From positions 15,950,648 to 16,014,647 of the forward strand of contig CM073329.1 of assembly GCA_037043015.1 (NCBI GenBank): a DNA stretch of 64,000 nt, written 5' to 3'. The DNA is from Bryum argenteum. Lineage: Eukaryota > Streptophyta > Bryopsida > Bryales > Bryaceae. Each line of letters starts with the position of its first letter. Within the stretch, counting starts at the first letter, position 1. The notes beneath the pieces were generated by a model, which was given only the letters and a program-made list of their open reading frames with translations, searched no databases and was not told where the DNA came from. Both the position numbers and the translations under genes were made by a program. Shown here piece after piece: positions 40,666 to 53,200 of this stretch.

Positions 40666-43205
40666 GGACAAAGAATCGGGATGTTACAAACTAAAACTTG
40701 GTGACTCAAAGCGCTCAGCCACAAGTAGCAGTGGTGTTTTATTTCGAAACTCCGTTTTTGACAATATCACTTGGGTTGGGTCACAAATGGAGTCTAGTTC
40801 GTGTGATAAAATTTGCAAACTCATACAATAAAGTATGAAGTGAATGGCCTCCAATTTAGTGGAGGCAACTTTTGTTTTTGGGTTTTCAAAGTTCAACAAT
40901 TTGGCATGTTTTACGGCTGCAAGCCAATTATGTGAAATCAGAAATAGTTTGCATGAATTTTTTTACGTAAGTGTGATCTTTAGAATTTAGATGCATCCCA
41001 TAAACTGTCTGGTTGGAAGTTTCTTGATCCAAATAACTTATGTACTGGATTTGCTATGATGTTTTTACGATGATATTATTAGTGAACAATTGGATGATTT
41101 TTTAGGAGCCATATCTCCTTCATCCATCATCAGATTTTGACCCTTTTTGGGAATATGGGTACCAATTTTAGTCTAGATCAATTGGTAGGAACCTTGATCC
41201 CTTTGATGAAATATTTAAAATAAGGCATGAATTTGAGTGCAAGGGTTCAAGCTTTGAACTATTTTCCCTTCGTGAAATTTTTGGTACAAGAGTGTTATTG
41301 AGATAAAAATGAACAAATTTTGAGTTGGTGATTCTTTTATTGTAAAACTCTTGTTAGTAGTATATTTACTTTAAAGTGAAAATGATGGTTTTTTGTAGCC
41401 TGTTTTGCACATTAATACGTAGTGATCTCGCAATCTATGAGATCTTATGACGCAAGATTTGGTTCACATGACCTACAACAAGTTTATTACAGTTTGTACG
41501 GCTGAGAACTTGAGATCTTAATAACTTATCTTAATTTCCATTTATAACAATTTTGAAAATGAGTTTTGGCTAAATATACCCCAAGGACGTATAGGGGTTA
41601 AGGATTAAGCCTAGTAAGCCATTGGTGAACATGTGTTGATTTTGAGCAATTTACCTTACGCATAGTAAGTACAAACATGAATAATTTAAGTGACTCGAAT
41701 GTATTGGTCAACAAGTATGGAAATGACCATATGTCTTTTCCCGTTAACCCCCTAAATTCGACTAGACCTTCAACTGCCATAAAGTATGAGAATTTGCAAA
41801 AACTACCTACTTTCGATGCAAGGTGAAAGATTTTAAATTTTGACTAAAGGCAACTTATCTTTAATAGGTTTTCCTTTTTGTACTCAATTTTATTTTAAAG
41901 GTGCTATTTTAGAGCTCGCTTATACTAAATACATGATTAGTGGTAACTTTGCTTTCTGGTTGGGAAGTGTTTATGTCTTTTTTACTTCTTATTAATCTTT
42001 TCGTCTACTTTTTTTAACCTTTTTAGCATCAACAAATTCATTCAAGCGAGACATCTTACGATGTCATGATGCGCCCATTCTTATGGCAATCCCTTTAATC
42101 TCTTTAGCTTTTAGAAGTATTTTTGTAGGATATGTGGCCAAAGTGTGACCCGTTAGCCCATAAGTTACTCCTGTGACAAAGCGGCTGTTGCTCACTCAAA
42201 AATAGATTATTTTTCAAAGTGAACAATGATTGAGAATTGGATGCGGGCGAAATTCCCGCCAATGGCTGAGATGTTCAGTCGACTCTCCTCCCTTTGTAGG
42301 AGGTCCGGCAGCCTCCGAGTTAAAAATGAGCAAAAAAAGGAGGAGGAAAGAGGCCTTGGTGAACCACCATAAGTAAACAAGTGTAAGCTTTGTTGCCCAA
42401 CAGTATCAAGTACTAACCACATTGAGGGACGAACCCTGGAATTTTAGGTATGTTACCAGAAGATCTAGTACTTTACTTGACTATATATGTAATCTCATAT
42501 TCAAATTCCTTACGGATTGAGAGATCATAATGTTCAAAATGGAAGAAGAAGAATTTTCTTGTGTTGTCAAAAGGGTAACTAGGTGAGTAGGAACATGTCC
42601 ATGCAATTTCAACTCCCGTGCCACCTATAAAACCTAAAGAATCACTTGATTATTCACATAGAGGTATGTTGAAATTCAACTACAAAGGTTGGTCTTTGAG
42701 AATAAAAATCGCATGTGAAAAATACTTGGATTGGAAATCCATATACTGAAATCATGCCTTGGAATCATATTTACATGTACAAAAAACTGAACTTGAAAGA
42801 AACTAAAATCTCAATTTCTGGTGAGTTTTTGAAGTTTCTGCGATTTAAGTGATGTGGGGCAGATCTTGAGAATATATTTTCAAATAGTGTTTTTCAAACT
42901 ACCGACCGTGAATATCTCTAAAAGTATGAGAAATTTTGAAAGCTTGAAATGACTTCTTGGAAAAGTATGGAAAGACTTTCCAACTTGGAAATAGTTTCAA
43001 TTTCATGCGAGCTAAGAATAGTAGGTCAGAGATTGACCAAACCCCAAATATGGCCTCATTCGACGGGTTAATCAAATCAACGAATGTGCCGATTGCCGTT
43101 GCTCATCCACAGCCTCTCGCTCATCCATTTGGATGAACTGCTTTAGATCGGGATGAAATCCTGTTAACGAATAATCGCAGCATGCATCCGTCTATCTTTT
43201 ACTTG
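40666..43205. other. Repeat-derived spacer without genes
   Basis: AT-rich. Several short TTAACCCCTA-type words (near 41595 and 41747) hint at decayed TTAA-family elements, but I could not pair them. No coding frame supported. Confidence 0.4.
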
Positions 43206-43362
43206 GTTCGTCCGAAGAATGTGATCCGAAGAATGTGATCAGGTTTTCATCCAGTTCCCCACGTTCATCCATCCTCGCGTTCCATCCTGACCCCGCGGTT
43301 AACTATTACTTTACTGCCGTTACCAATTAATTTTCTTTTACTTTGGGACTCCTAGTCCCACC

Positions 43363-43370
43363 TATATAAG
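43363..43370 (+). promoter_or_regulatory. TATA box of basic-protein gene copy 3
   Basis: TATATAAG followed by GAGGGTTTTGGCC, 178 bp before the ATG, matching copy 2. Confidence 0.6.
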
Positions 43371-43540
43371 GAGGGTTTTGGCCATTCTCATTTACTTTTC
43401 TTCCATTGCCATTTGCCTCACTCCATCAAAGTTATTTGCGGCTCCATTTCTATTTCTATAAAAGTGTGACCCTCTACTTGCTCCAACTGATTATTATTTA
43501 TTTAATCCTATTCCTTTAACCAATACCATTCCGAGCAAAA

Positions 43541-44082
43541 ATGAATATGGTAAAGAGAACCCTCATCAAGAAGGCATGGCATTTGGAGATATCTGAAGAA
43601 AGTCCAATTCTCACCAAGAAGACAACAATGGACACTCCAAAGGAGCTTCTACCCCAAGATGACCTCTCCCATGAAGGGAGTCCACAAAAGGAACAACGAA
43701 CTGTGGAAGAGGGTATTCAACGTCTAAGAGAGCTTTATAAAAAAAAAAGGCAAAGAAAGCTCAAAGAAAAATACATGTTATCAAGAAGGAGGCTCCAAGT
43801 AAGCGAGCCAAGAAGACAACAATGCTTACCAAATATAAAAAATTGCCAAAAACACCTTCACAAGTTGTAGAATCAAGAGGATTTGTGGAGAGGAAAGAGG
43901 TCCCCACCATGGCCCCTCCCCGAGTTGTAAGGAGGAAAGAGATCCCGGACATGACTCCGCGAGTTCAAAAAGGAAGGTTGTGGAGAAAATCCATCAAAGC
44001 TCATCATAAGCAAATCCTGTTTATGAGGCCACAAACAAACCGGGAGCGGCCCATTATTCTCCCCCGAGCTTGGCATTTGTAA
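43541..44082 (+). pseudogene. Frameshifted copy of the basic AWHL protein
   Basis: Starts MNMVKRTLIKKAWHLEISEE and follows copy 2 to the word RLRELYK. There, TTTACAAGGGAGAAGAAGC of copy 2 is TTTATAAAAAAAAAAGGC here, one base shorter. The frame then changes; the first frame stops at 43868-43870 and the original frame is picked up by 43822-44082 (ending PRAWHL). The net result is a truncated 109-aa product. The A10 run suggests slippage. The rest of the sequence remains close to copy 2, so the loss is recent. Confidence 0.7.
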
Positions 44083-44835
44083 CTCATGAATGTTATGATC
44101 TCATAAAACAGATTGATTAGAAAACCAGGAATTTCAGATGTACTGGTTTTCTGATATGAAGGACATAGTTTGGAATAATATCATAGCCTCCATGATTGAA
44201 TTATTTCCTTCAACCGAGTTTTAATTGCTGAGAAGAATTATAATTATTCCCACTGGGTAATGTAGAATTTCGAGCCATCACCAAATCTCCGGAAGCTTAG
44301 GATAGCAACCAATGTTATCAGAATAGAAGAATATTCTTGTACTTTCAAATTTCAATATGTATAAATCTTTGACATGAAGTATTTTATTATGATTTTTTGA
44401 ATTTCAAACATATATAATGAGGTTTGCAATTACATTGAAATGTACAAAGAAAAATGTATGTATGTGGAAGATTTATGACAAATGTACAATTTTTTTTTCT
44501 CTAATCTAGTAACATTGGCACGCACTAAGGTAGACATTGTAATATGAAGTTGTACTTAATATGGTTTTCAAGCCCTGTTTTGGAAAATTAACATATTTTC
44601 AATGTAAACTTTGACTCATGACAATTACTCCATACAATATCCAAACTACATGTTCATTGGTGTGCTGGAATTTTGTTTCACTTGTTCACAAGTATATAGT
44701 TTTGTTTAAAGTATATAATCATAAGATTAAAAGTGGAAAAAGTAAGTGGAAGATTTGACCAAGTGAAATCATCTCAATTGGGTTCATTACAATGTGACAT
44801 AAGTTCTTGAAGTTAGACGTATAGATGTTTCTAAC

Positions 44836-45312
44836 ATGGTGCTCTATAATTGTGACGCCCTATAATGTTTGATTAAGTAAATGGAAAACAGAAGTACAAA
44901 GCTATTCGGTACCTCTTAGTGTTCAACCCCTAAAGTAAAGAAGAGCCACATTGTGATTCTCTTTGACGTTGGGCAAGCTCTTATTTACCAACTTTAGATA
45001 GTGTGAAGTTGAAATTTTGGCATATTGTACAATTTTGGCATTTATGGGCAAGATCATTCATGCATGCTTTAGTATTCCACACAATCTAGGAGATATTCAC
45101 TCTCAAACTCTCTATTAGGGCATGCTGTAATCTACCCAAAACTACGGTATATGCACGTTCATTCTCAAAATTTGCCCAAAATCAATTAAATTGCAGGACC
45201 GTCATAAATTCACCAAAGACTCTAAGGCATAATTTCTCCATTTAGATTTGCAATCCAATTATTATTCAAAGGCCTCAATTATGATCAAATACCAAAATTT
45301 TGATATTTGAAT
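44836..45312. other. Spacer between repeat A copy 3 and repeat B copy 2
   Basis: No gene seen. Confidence 0.4.
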
Positions 45313-46586
45313 ATTTTATCAATAGTTGAGCAAATGTAAAAGCATCTTGCTACCAATAAATGTCAAACGAGATCATCTCGTTGCTATATATTTTGGTGTT
45401 GCCAATCTCATGTAAAATCTTTTTTGGAAACTAGTTAGCCAACAAGAAAAAGGTTCAATTCCAACTTTTTCATCATTTGTGCATGAAAAATTAAGCTTTT
45501 GTGTATGGAGAACTGACTTTCTCATTGTTTTGGCTCTTAAGTTGTATGTGGCCAAGATAATAGCAAAATTGTATACCCAACAACTCAGTGCAACATTCTT
45601 AATTTGCTTCAAAAGTGTGGGTGCTTTCATTTCTTATATAATGTTTACAAAAATCTCAAATTTTCTAGATTAAGGTTTTCACAATAAACACCTCTAAACC
45701 CCTATAAGACCAAAGTCTCAAAACTGAATTACAAAATGGATTTGCCATTGAAATATAACTAAGTATGTCAATACTAGGTGACCTCAATCTTTAAATTTTA
45801 TTAGAATAGTACATACGCCAAGATTGTTGCAATTGATACTAAATTTTCAAATCAAACATGATACTTTCACTTCTCATGTTAAGAAAAAGAGAAAGTCATG
45901 AAAAGTGCCATCAAGTGCAAATCTTATAAATCATTCTTATTTTTATTTTTAAAATTTTCCTCTTTTTTGGGCAAAATCTCATAATAATTACATGTATACA
46001 CTTTCACAAAGTATGACCTTGAGACTAATATTAGTACAACAAAAAAGATAGATTTTGGACCAAATTTTATCAAATAGTTCCATTATATATATGTCTTTAG
46101 TACTTTATTAGTCTTATTGAATGAAGATGCAATTGTTTGTCCTCTTTAGAATCATTTATATGATTATTTTCTCAGCTACTTTGATTCCTAAGATTGATTT
46201 ACTTCAAATCCTTATTCAAACTGCAAATAAATTTTAAGCCATAAATAAAATTATCTTCATTTCAAGTCACATTTTAAAGTTAGAAATAACATGTCAAAAG
46301 AAATTGCCCTTGCACTACAAGAGAACCACATGCGTCAAAGATCATGTAACTTTGCAGTAATGGTGGGGTTAGACAAGGAACAAAGTATCTATGTTGTTGG
46401 TGATATAACCTCTTTCATAGCACATTGCATTGAAACAACCATTTCATTCATATGACTACAATAAATTGACTTTAAGGAAGGTTGAGGTTTTTTCCTTTTG
46501 GTAATGTCATGTCGTTTATGAGGACATACAATGGTGATGTAGTCTACTAGAAAATGACATACCAAATCATTAGAAAATAACAAACT
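45313..46586. repeat. Repeat B, copy 2 (1.27 kb)
   Basis: Second copy of 31461-32765, in the same orientation, ending at the same CAAACT word. It lies downstream of a basic-protein unit, whereas copy 1 lies upstream of a fragment of the same unit, so units A and B probably belong to one larger repeat. Confidence 0.88.
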
Positions 46587-46777
46587 GCTCAAGCACGAAG
46601 AACACTGACGCAGACTGACGGCGGCCTGCCTGAACTCCTGGCGGCAAGTCTGTGATCCGGTATCTTGCGATCACAAGTTGTCGGCAGACATCGATAGGTA
46701 ACGTGAGACTTGACCCACAATCCACCTTCCCAAGTACATCCACTGCCGACTTGCTGCTCAAGTAACTCATCACCACC

Positions 46778-46782
<5 letters not shown>

Positions 46783-46810
<28 letters not shown>
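46783..46810 (+). repeat. (AT)14 microsatellite
   Basis: 28 bases of pure AT dinucleotide, about 220 bp upstream of the 47031 ORF. Confidence 0.95.
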
Positions 46811-46813
<3 letters not shown>

Positions 46814-47030
46814 GGCTCAATCCTCATTTTGTCTCGAATTATTGACTTAGTTTACAATCTCGTATTAAGATCGAAGTAGTCCGATTCCACGGCAGTTCTG
46901 ATTATACGCAAAACTTGCTCTGTTGCTTGTAAGATTGAATAAGACTAGTAGAAGTATTGTTGATCAACCACTGGCTTTGCATTGTCTGTTTGAAGATCGA
47001 ACTTTTGTGATTGAAGAGCAGGGATTCGGC

Positions 47031-47537
47031 ATGAGGAGGGAGCGAGGGAAGTCCTCGAGTAAGAGCCGACGTTGCAAATCTCGCAAAGCTGTTCCCAAGC
47101 GTCTTGGCTCAAACAAGAGGATCATTGCCGACGATTCCGCTCTTCTGAACTTTAAGGAGGAGTCTGTGGAGCTTGAACATGAGGCTGTTGTTGATTCGGG
47201 GCATTTGATGGTTCCTACTGTGAATAGCCTGATCGAAATGGCCCTCACCGAAAGTTCTGAGGATACGATGTCCATTCGTACGGCCAGCGACTCGATGATC
47301 GTTGGAGCGGAACTTGACATTCCAGCCATTGAAGAGGCGTTTCACAAACATTTGGGAATCTTCGAAAACGCAGTGGAAGGCGATAACTTCGTCGAGACTC
47401 AGTTTACTAGAAAGTGGGGAGCCGTGCTCAGCGAGGAGAGCTGGTCGGATGTCGAATTCGTGGAATTCTCTGACCTAGAGGAGGAGGAAGAGGACGATGA
47501 TGACTGGTTCGTTGTACTCGATGAGGATCATGGGTGA
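47031..47537 (+). CDS. Small acidic-tailed protein with ATG8-interacting-type motifs, paralogue 2
   Basis: A 168-aa intronless frame, paralogue of the gene at 36051. The start MRRERGKSSSKSRR was chosen by conservation; the frame is open a further 108 bp upstream. Layout as in paralogue 1: basic N-terminus, helix TVNSLIEMALTESSEDTM, conserved FTRKWG...EESWSDVEF, and an acidic run EEEEEDDDDWFVVLDEDHG. The end is an almost ideal AIM/LIR: four Asp, then W159, two residues, Val. The first candidate motif (EESWSDV) is also kept between paralogues. The two differ over most of the middle, so the retained motifs stand out. It probably arose by duplication together with the surrounding repeats. Binding to ATG8 is inference. 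Confidence 0.75.
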   Translation: MRRERGKSSSKSRRCKSRKAVPKRLGSNKRIIADDSALLNFKEESVELEHEAVVDSGHLMVPTVNSLIEMALTESSEDTMSIRTASDSMIVGAELDIPAIEEAFHKHLGIFENAVEGDNFVETQFTRKWGAVLSEESWSDVEFVEFSDLEEEEEDDDDWFVVLDEDHG

Positions 47538-48040
47538 ATTGACGGTTTCAGATTTTCATTTCATAGCGTTTAGAGCATCTCCAGCAGAAGTTGTTGATGA
47601 AAACTAATTTTTCGAGCTTTGCTGGAAGAGAGAGGGGAGGACAAGCTTGCTGCGGGGTTATGCGACTATCACACCATCGCCGATGTCCGTGTGAATATAG
47701 GAACATTCATGTACTTCTGTTGATATATGTGGCGAAATTGCACCTATATGACTTTTACAAAAAGCAAGGAATTGATAGAGTAGGGTATGATCACATTTTT
47801 CATCTGATCTTTTCTCTGCAATAATATAGGTCAGAGAAGACCTACAGTTTTCTAGATTTTAGGGGTTGATTTGTATACAAAATCGAGTTAGTAGAAGAGG
47901 TTAGTTTGAATGAGATGTACATTCTTCCTAAGGGACTTTCATGAATAAAATGTATATCTTTGGAAAGAGGTTGATGTGAATAATGAGCTTAGCCTTCAGT
48001 CAAGACTTGGAAGTTCAAACAACTAAATTATAGAAAACAA
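47538..48040. other. 3' flank of paralogue 2
   Basis: No gene supported; likely 3' UTR and spacer. Confidence 0.4.
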
Positions 48041-48043
48041 TGA

Positions 48044-48943
48044 GAGTGGGGTATAGAAATAACTCAAACTGCCTTTGAAGGTACTTTATGACAATTTTTT
48101 TTAAAATACATGACTGTGCTTGTGTATTCATAGATGATGGGAATTGCAATCCATAAAAGGCGTTGGAACCACATGGGAGTGTTTTATGGCATCAATTTCA
48201 AAATATTGCTACCTTTTTGTCAAAATACTATATATTTACACGTATCATTTATGATTGATCACTCTCACTTTTTGCTTCAATTATAATGTACATTTTCGCT
48301 TGCAAATTTGATATGAGTGCCTAAAGTTGTTCTTTAGGTACTTGAGCCCATGCATATTGAATGAGTCATATGTTTCTTCTTTATTTTTTAGCTAGGAGGA
48401 ATGTGAGAGAAAGTCCTTGTGATTATTAGATTTTTCTCAAAACTTTGCAAAGCCATTCACACCACTGCAAATGTCTTACAAGGATGTTTATATATACTTA
48501 GAGTGATCAATTTCATAAAATCATTGCCAAACTCAAATTCTTTTAGCATTCTTGCCGAGTGTAAACAAAAGTTCAATTTTCCAAGTAACTTGAGTGTTGA
48601 TTGAAAACCCATCACAAAACCACTCTAACTCAAGAGTTTAGAAGGAGCAAGTTCTTTTGAACATTCAACAATGGGCTCAAGTATCTAAGAACAACTTTGA
48701 GCACTTGTATCAAATTTGCAAGTGAAAATGAACATCGTAAGTGAAGCAAAAAGTGAGAATGTTTAATTGTAGATGAAATATGTGGATTAATAGTTTTATG
48801 AACAATATTTTAAAGAAGAAGTAAATCTTTGCAACGATACTTGAAAAACTTCAATGTAATTTCAACACCTTTTTGCTGATTGCAATTCCAACCATTCCAA
48901 TCACATTTCAAACTTTTTTTCAAAAACTGTTATTTCTTTACGC
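48044..48943. mobile_element. Tc1/mariner-type foldback element, old copy
   Basis: The left end GAGTGGGGTATAGAAATAA resembles the terminus of the neighbouring element. Inner words GGAATTGCAATCC, CGTTGGAACCACAT, TTGCAAATTTGATATGAGTG and their inverses near 48690-48905 show the same long inverted-repeat layout, much diverged. The middle (48440-48690) matches the reverse complement of 49220-49560, so the two copies lie in opposite orientation. Confidence 0.65.
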
Positions 48944-48950
48944 CAATGTA

Positions 48951-49885
48951 CAGTGGGGTACAGAAATAATTCGAACTGAATTTGTAGGCAGTTTTTGAAA
49001 AAACTTCGAAATGTGCCTACATACTCAAAAATAATCGGAATTGCAATCCGTAAAGGGCGTTGGAACCACGTTAGAGTGTTTTACACTATCATGGCAAAAA
49101 ATTTCTTCTTTTTTGTGCAATTGTTCAAAGAACTAAAACTCTACATGTTCCATCCACAATTGACCATTGTCGCTTTGTGCTTCAATTACAATGTTCATTT
49201 TCACTTGCAAAATTGATATGAATGCCATAATTTGTTCTTTAGATTCTTGAGCTCGTTGTTGAATGTTCAAAAATACTTGCTCCCTCTAAACTTTTGAGTT
49301 GGAGTAGTTTTGTGATAAATTTCCAATCAACACTTAAGGTGTGAAATTGAACTTTGATTTAAACTCGGCGAGAATGCTAAAAGAATTTGAGTTTGGCAAT
49401 GAGCTTATGAAAGTAAGCACCCTAACTTTATCAAACCATCCTTTAAGTCCTTGTAGGATATTTCTAGTGGTGTGAATGGCTTTTAAAGCTTTGAGAAAAA
49501 TTGAATAGTCACAAGCACATTCTAAGACATTCCTCCTACCCAAGAAGAAAACAAGGAACATATCAATGATTCAATAAGCATGAGCTCAAGTATCTAAAGA
49601 ACAACTTATGGCACTCATATCAATTTTGCAAGTGAAAATGAACATTGTAATTGAAGCACAAAGCGACAATGGTCAATTGTGGATGGAACATGTAGAGTTT
49701 TAGTTCTTTGAAAAATTGCACAAAAAAGAAGCAATTTTTTGCCATGATAGTGTAAAACACTCTAACGTGGTTCCAACACCCTTTACGGATTGCAATTCCG
49801 ATCATTTTTGAGTATGTAGGCACATTTCGAAGTTTTTTCAAAAACTGCCTACAAATTCAGTTCGAATTATTTCTGTACCCCACTG
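48951..49885. mobile_element. Tc1/mariner-type foldback element with ~305-bp inverted repeats, young copy
   Basis: TA (48949-48950) and TA (49886-49887) flank CAGTGGGGTACAGAAATAAT and its inverse. The inverted repeats extend about 305 bp (48951-49255 and 49581-49885) with only a handful of mismatches, around a 325-bp centre. The TA target and CAGT start are typical of Tc1/mariner. The matching 73-aa frames on both strands are a by-product of the palindrome, not genes. A transcript across it would fold into a long hairpin, a likely small-RNA source. Confidence 0.85.
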
Positions 49886-49887
49886 TA

Positions 49888-50253
49888 CATAATGGACCAG
49901 TGTCTTGCCTACTCCCCCCACATCACACCTAAGAGAAGGAAACATTACTATCGTACACAAATCATAGGTTTTCATAGATAACAAGGTCGACACATATATG
50001 GTAGATGTGACCTTTAAATTCTACATAACCATAGATGCAAAATCTACGGTATTGTAGATCCTGACCGTCCGCCGCGATGGCTGGGGGAAGAAAGCGAGGG
50101 AGAAGACATGACAAGCTTTCGAAGGCTTTTGCGGAGAGAGAAGCAGCTGTGACCTGAATCTGCGAAGTACGCCAAGGAATGGAGCAGGGCTAGTAGGACA
50201 AGCTCGAGAGCGAGGGAGGGGAGACGGAGTCGGTGGCAGCAGCAGTAACGGCG
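49888..50253. other. Upstream region of the SPPL gene
   Basis: No gene; probable promoter and GC-richer leader (50060-50253) of the SPPL gene. Confidence 0.45.
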
Positions 50254-53200
50254 ATGGCGTCCCGAAATGGACATGTCTGGACCGTCCTGGTCCTTCTGCT
50301 TCTGGCGTTCACTGATCCGTGCCTGGGGCGGGGCAACCGGGACATTATGCACGACGACGCGGAGACGCCGAAGCAACCTGGCTGCGAAAACAGCTTCGTC
50401 CTTGTAAGATCAAAATTTTTGCACTGGATTTTGCAAGATCCGAGCCATTTCGCGTGATTAGGGTTTCAGAGGCGAATTGACTAAATTCTGCTCGATCTCC
50501 ACACTTTGGATGGCTCGCGAAATTTCTTGTTTCAGGATGCGGTCATGTGGTGTAGTAGTCGATTAGAATTGGACGAATTTGATTGTGAGAATCGGAATCG
50601 TTAGCTTCGCTGGTTACGTTCCGAAATTGCACGTGGTTAGGGTTTGATTGAGTTATAGTGAATTTGAGTATTGTAGAGCGTTTTGATACGTCTGTGATGA
50701 AGTGACTCGAATTTGAGTTCGCGAGTTCTTGTTTAGAAATTTCGTTTTGTTTTAAATTTGTTGCCTTCTGATGAGTTGAGGTTGGATTCGGTGTGGTGGC
50801 TGTATGAGTAATTTTAGCTGAAATTGCAGTTGAAATGGAACATTTGTTGACGGGCACTGTCTTTAGTTTCAAGTCGTTGCAGCTGAACTCAGAGCAACAT
50901 GACTGCGTAATTTTGATTTTGACAGCCATTGAGGAATGAGTCATGCAAGGTTCGTAGGCAATAGTGAGATTAGTGGCCAGGGGATGTGATACGTACTTCC
51001 TTCGCAGGTGAAAGTACGGACATGGATGAATAATATCGAAGCGACTGAGCTCGTGGGCGTAAGCGCTCGGTTCGGGGAGACTATCGCAAGAAAAGCCGTG
51101 GAAATCAATGCGCTGCCCTTAGCAGTGCCTAGTCCCGCCAATTCGTGCAACATGTCTGTCTTACCGGTTAGCACTCTCGAGTCCCTGGCACCTCCTGAGA
51201 CGATGTAAAGCAATTCAATCGTTTGTACGTGCTGCACCAGATGTGTTGACTTTGTTCATATTCTGACAGCTGACGGGTCGTGCCGCTTTGGTGCGTCGTG
51301 GAGATTGTACTTTCACAACCAAGGCACGAATGGCTCAAGCAGCGGGTGCTAAGGCCCTTATAGTCATCAATGACAAAGAAGGTACCCATGAATGAAGACA
51401 CATCATACTTATTGGCATTTGTAACACTGATATATGGCATTAGAATGCTCAGTTGGTCATAATGGGTCGAAGTTTATACTCAGATGACTATACGTCCTGT
51501 CTTGCTCGAGTTGAGTTTAGTTAGCAAACAGAAGTTTTAAGTCACCCGTAGACTTTTTTTAGTGATAGTACAGATTGTAGAGAAGTCTATTGTCATGTTT
51601 GTGTTTGAAGTACATTTGTTTAGTTTGCCAAGTAGTTGCTAACATCGCCTGTGCTTTTGCGTTGTTTTCAAAACACTTTCTTGAAACTCGGCTTGTATTA
51701 GTTAACGGCTTCATTCTGTTGATCTTCGTGATATAGAGCTGTACAAGATGGTGTGCGAAGATAACGGCACCTTTCTCGATATCAACATCCCGTCGATTAT
51801 GTTGCCCCAGTCAGCCGGAGATACCTTAGAGGCTGGTTTGCTTCGCGATGAAACAGGCACTTTCCTATCCTGATTGTGGATTCTCTTGCTGAAGAAGTAT
51901 AGGTTTCAACCAATGTCTTTGTAAGAATTTATCGTTATTGCACGCTCTAGTTTGATGAGATACTCCAGCTGTATTACTTGCGTGCAAGTTCTTCCTTCAG
52001 TAGTTTTTCTTCATAACTACTTATTTTGAATCTCTACTTATTTTTAAGTTGTTTCGTGTGTTTCTTTTTTACAGTCAAAGTCTTGATGTATTCTCCAAAG
52101 CGGCCTGTTGTGGACATATCGGAAATTTTCTTGTGGCTTATGGCCGTCGGAACAGTTCTCGGTGCATCTTTCTGGTCAGCGTGGACCGCTAAAGAAGCAG
52201 CTCAGGAGTACTACAGAAGCATTAAGGTGCGGTTTGGTTTTTCGCATCCTTATCTACTTCGCGGACATAATTATTCTTTTTCAATTCAACTTCAGTCAGA
52301 GTTAAGGGATATGGACAGAGGATCTCAACTACTCCATGTGGCTGTGCGAATCTCACATGGTTTTTTAAACAGGGGCCTTGTGCAGTACGTTGATTTAATT
52401 GCTGAGTGCTCGTTTATGGCCTTCAATGCTGAACATCGCTGCTCAAGAGTTCTTCTCATGCTTTCATGTGTAAGGCAATACGTAATAGTTCTGTTTTTTA
52501 TCACACTATGCAGGAAGGAGGAGATCCTTATCTTTCTGATGGTGAGCATGATGCAAACAAGGACGTGGTGGACATCAATGTCGTATCTGCTTGCCTGTTC
52601 ATGGTCCTTGCATCAGCATTTTTGCTGCTGTTGTATTACTTTATGTCGCAGTGGTTCCTTATTCTACTGGTCATCCTTTTCTGTATTGGTGGTTTTGAGG
52701 TACTGTGCTCAGAGCTTACATCTCTGTTTAACATCTTAACTCGTACATTTCCTTGGTGTTGGCTCTGTAATTGTCAAGCGAATTTTCATCTGCATGTTCT
52801 TGTTTTCTTTCTATCATATATTATTTTATGCCTCTAGGGTGCAATTGAGATTCATTCGTATAGATTATAAGAAGTTTCTTGTGTACGTCTGTCCTGCAAT
52901 ACAGTTTTGAGTGGAATTTTTTGAACAATGTGAGTTCTTGGTGGCGATGGTTGGATTGTGCAGGGTCTGCAAACTTGTATGGTATCCCTTCTCTCCAGGT
53001 AAAGTTGGGCTTGCTATCATGTTTACTTTCAACCCGTTACAGTCCTTGATTTTATGAAGACTCGATTATTAGCAGTGTGATGGCTATTTGGAACTCCTCC
53101 TCTATACTAGTATCGTTTTAACTAATCGATTTGATATTGGTTGGTCGGAGTTTGTCTATTTCCATTTATAATTCCACCATTTTTGTTTAGGTTTGTCACT

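Larger units (their letters stand above)
43210..44835 (+). repeat. Repeat A copy 3: promoter, frameshifted basic-protein ORF and 3' flank
   Basis: Second copy of the 1.6-kb unit at 39050-40665, collinear from the TTCATCC-rich promoter to GAAGTTAGACG near 44820. Confidence 0.75.

Noticed and set aside
44925..47868. Inverted words TCAACCCCTAAA / TTTAGGGGTTGA 2.9 kb apart as ends of a large transposon containing the copy-2 gene
   Set aside because: Only 12 bp pair, the flanks are TTCA/TTGA rather than TTAA, and no transposase or similarity extends inward; chance or decayed solo ends are as likely.
48995..49841. Two near-identical 73-aa proteins encoded on opposite strands (48995-49216 and 49620-49841)
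   Set aside because: They are the two arms of the foldback element read in opposite directions; the identity comes from the inverted repeat, not from a gene.
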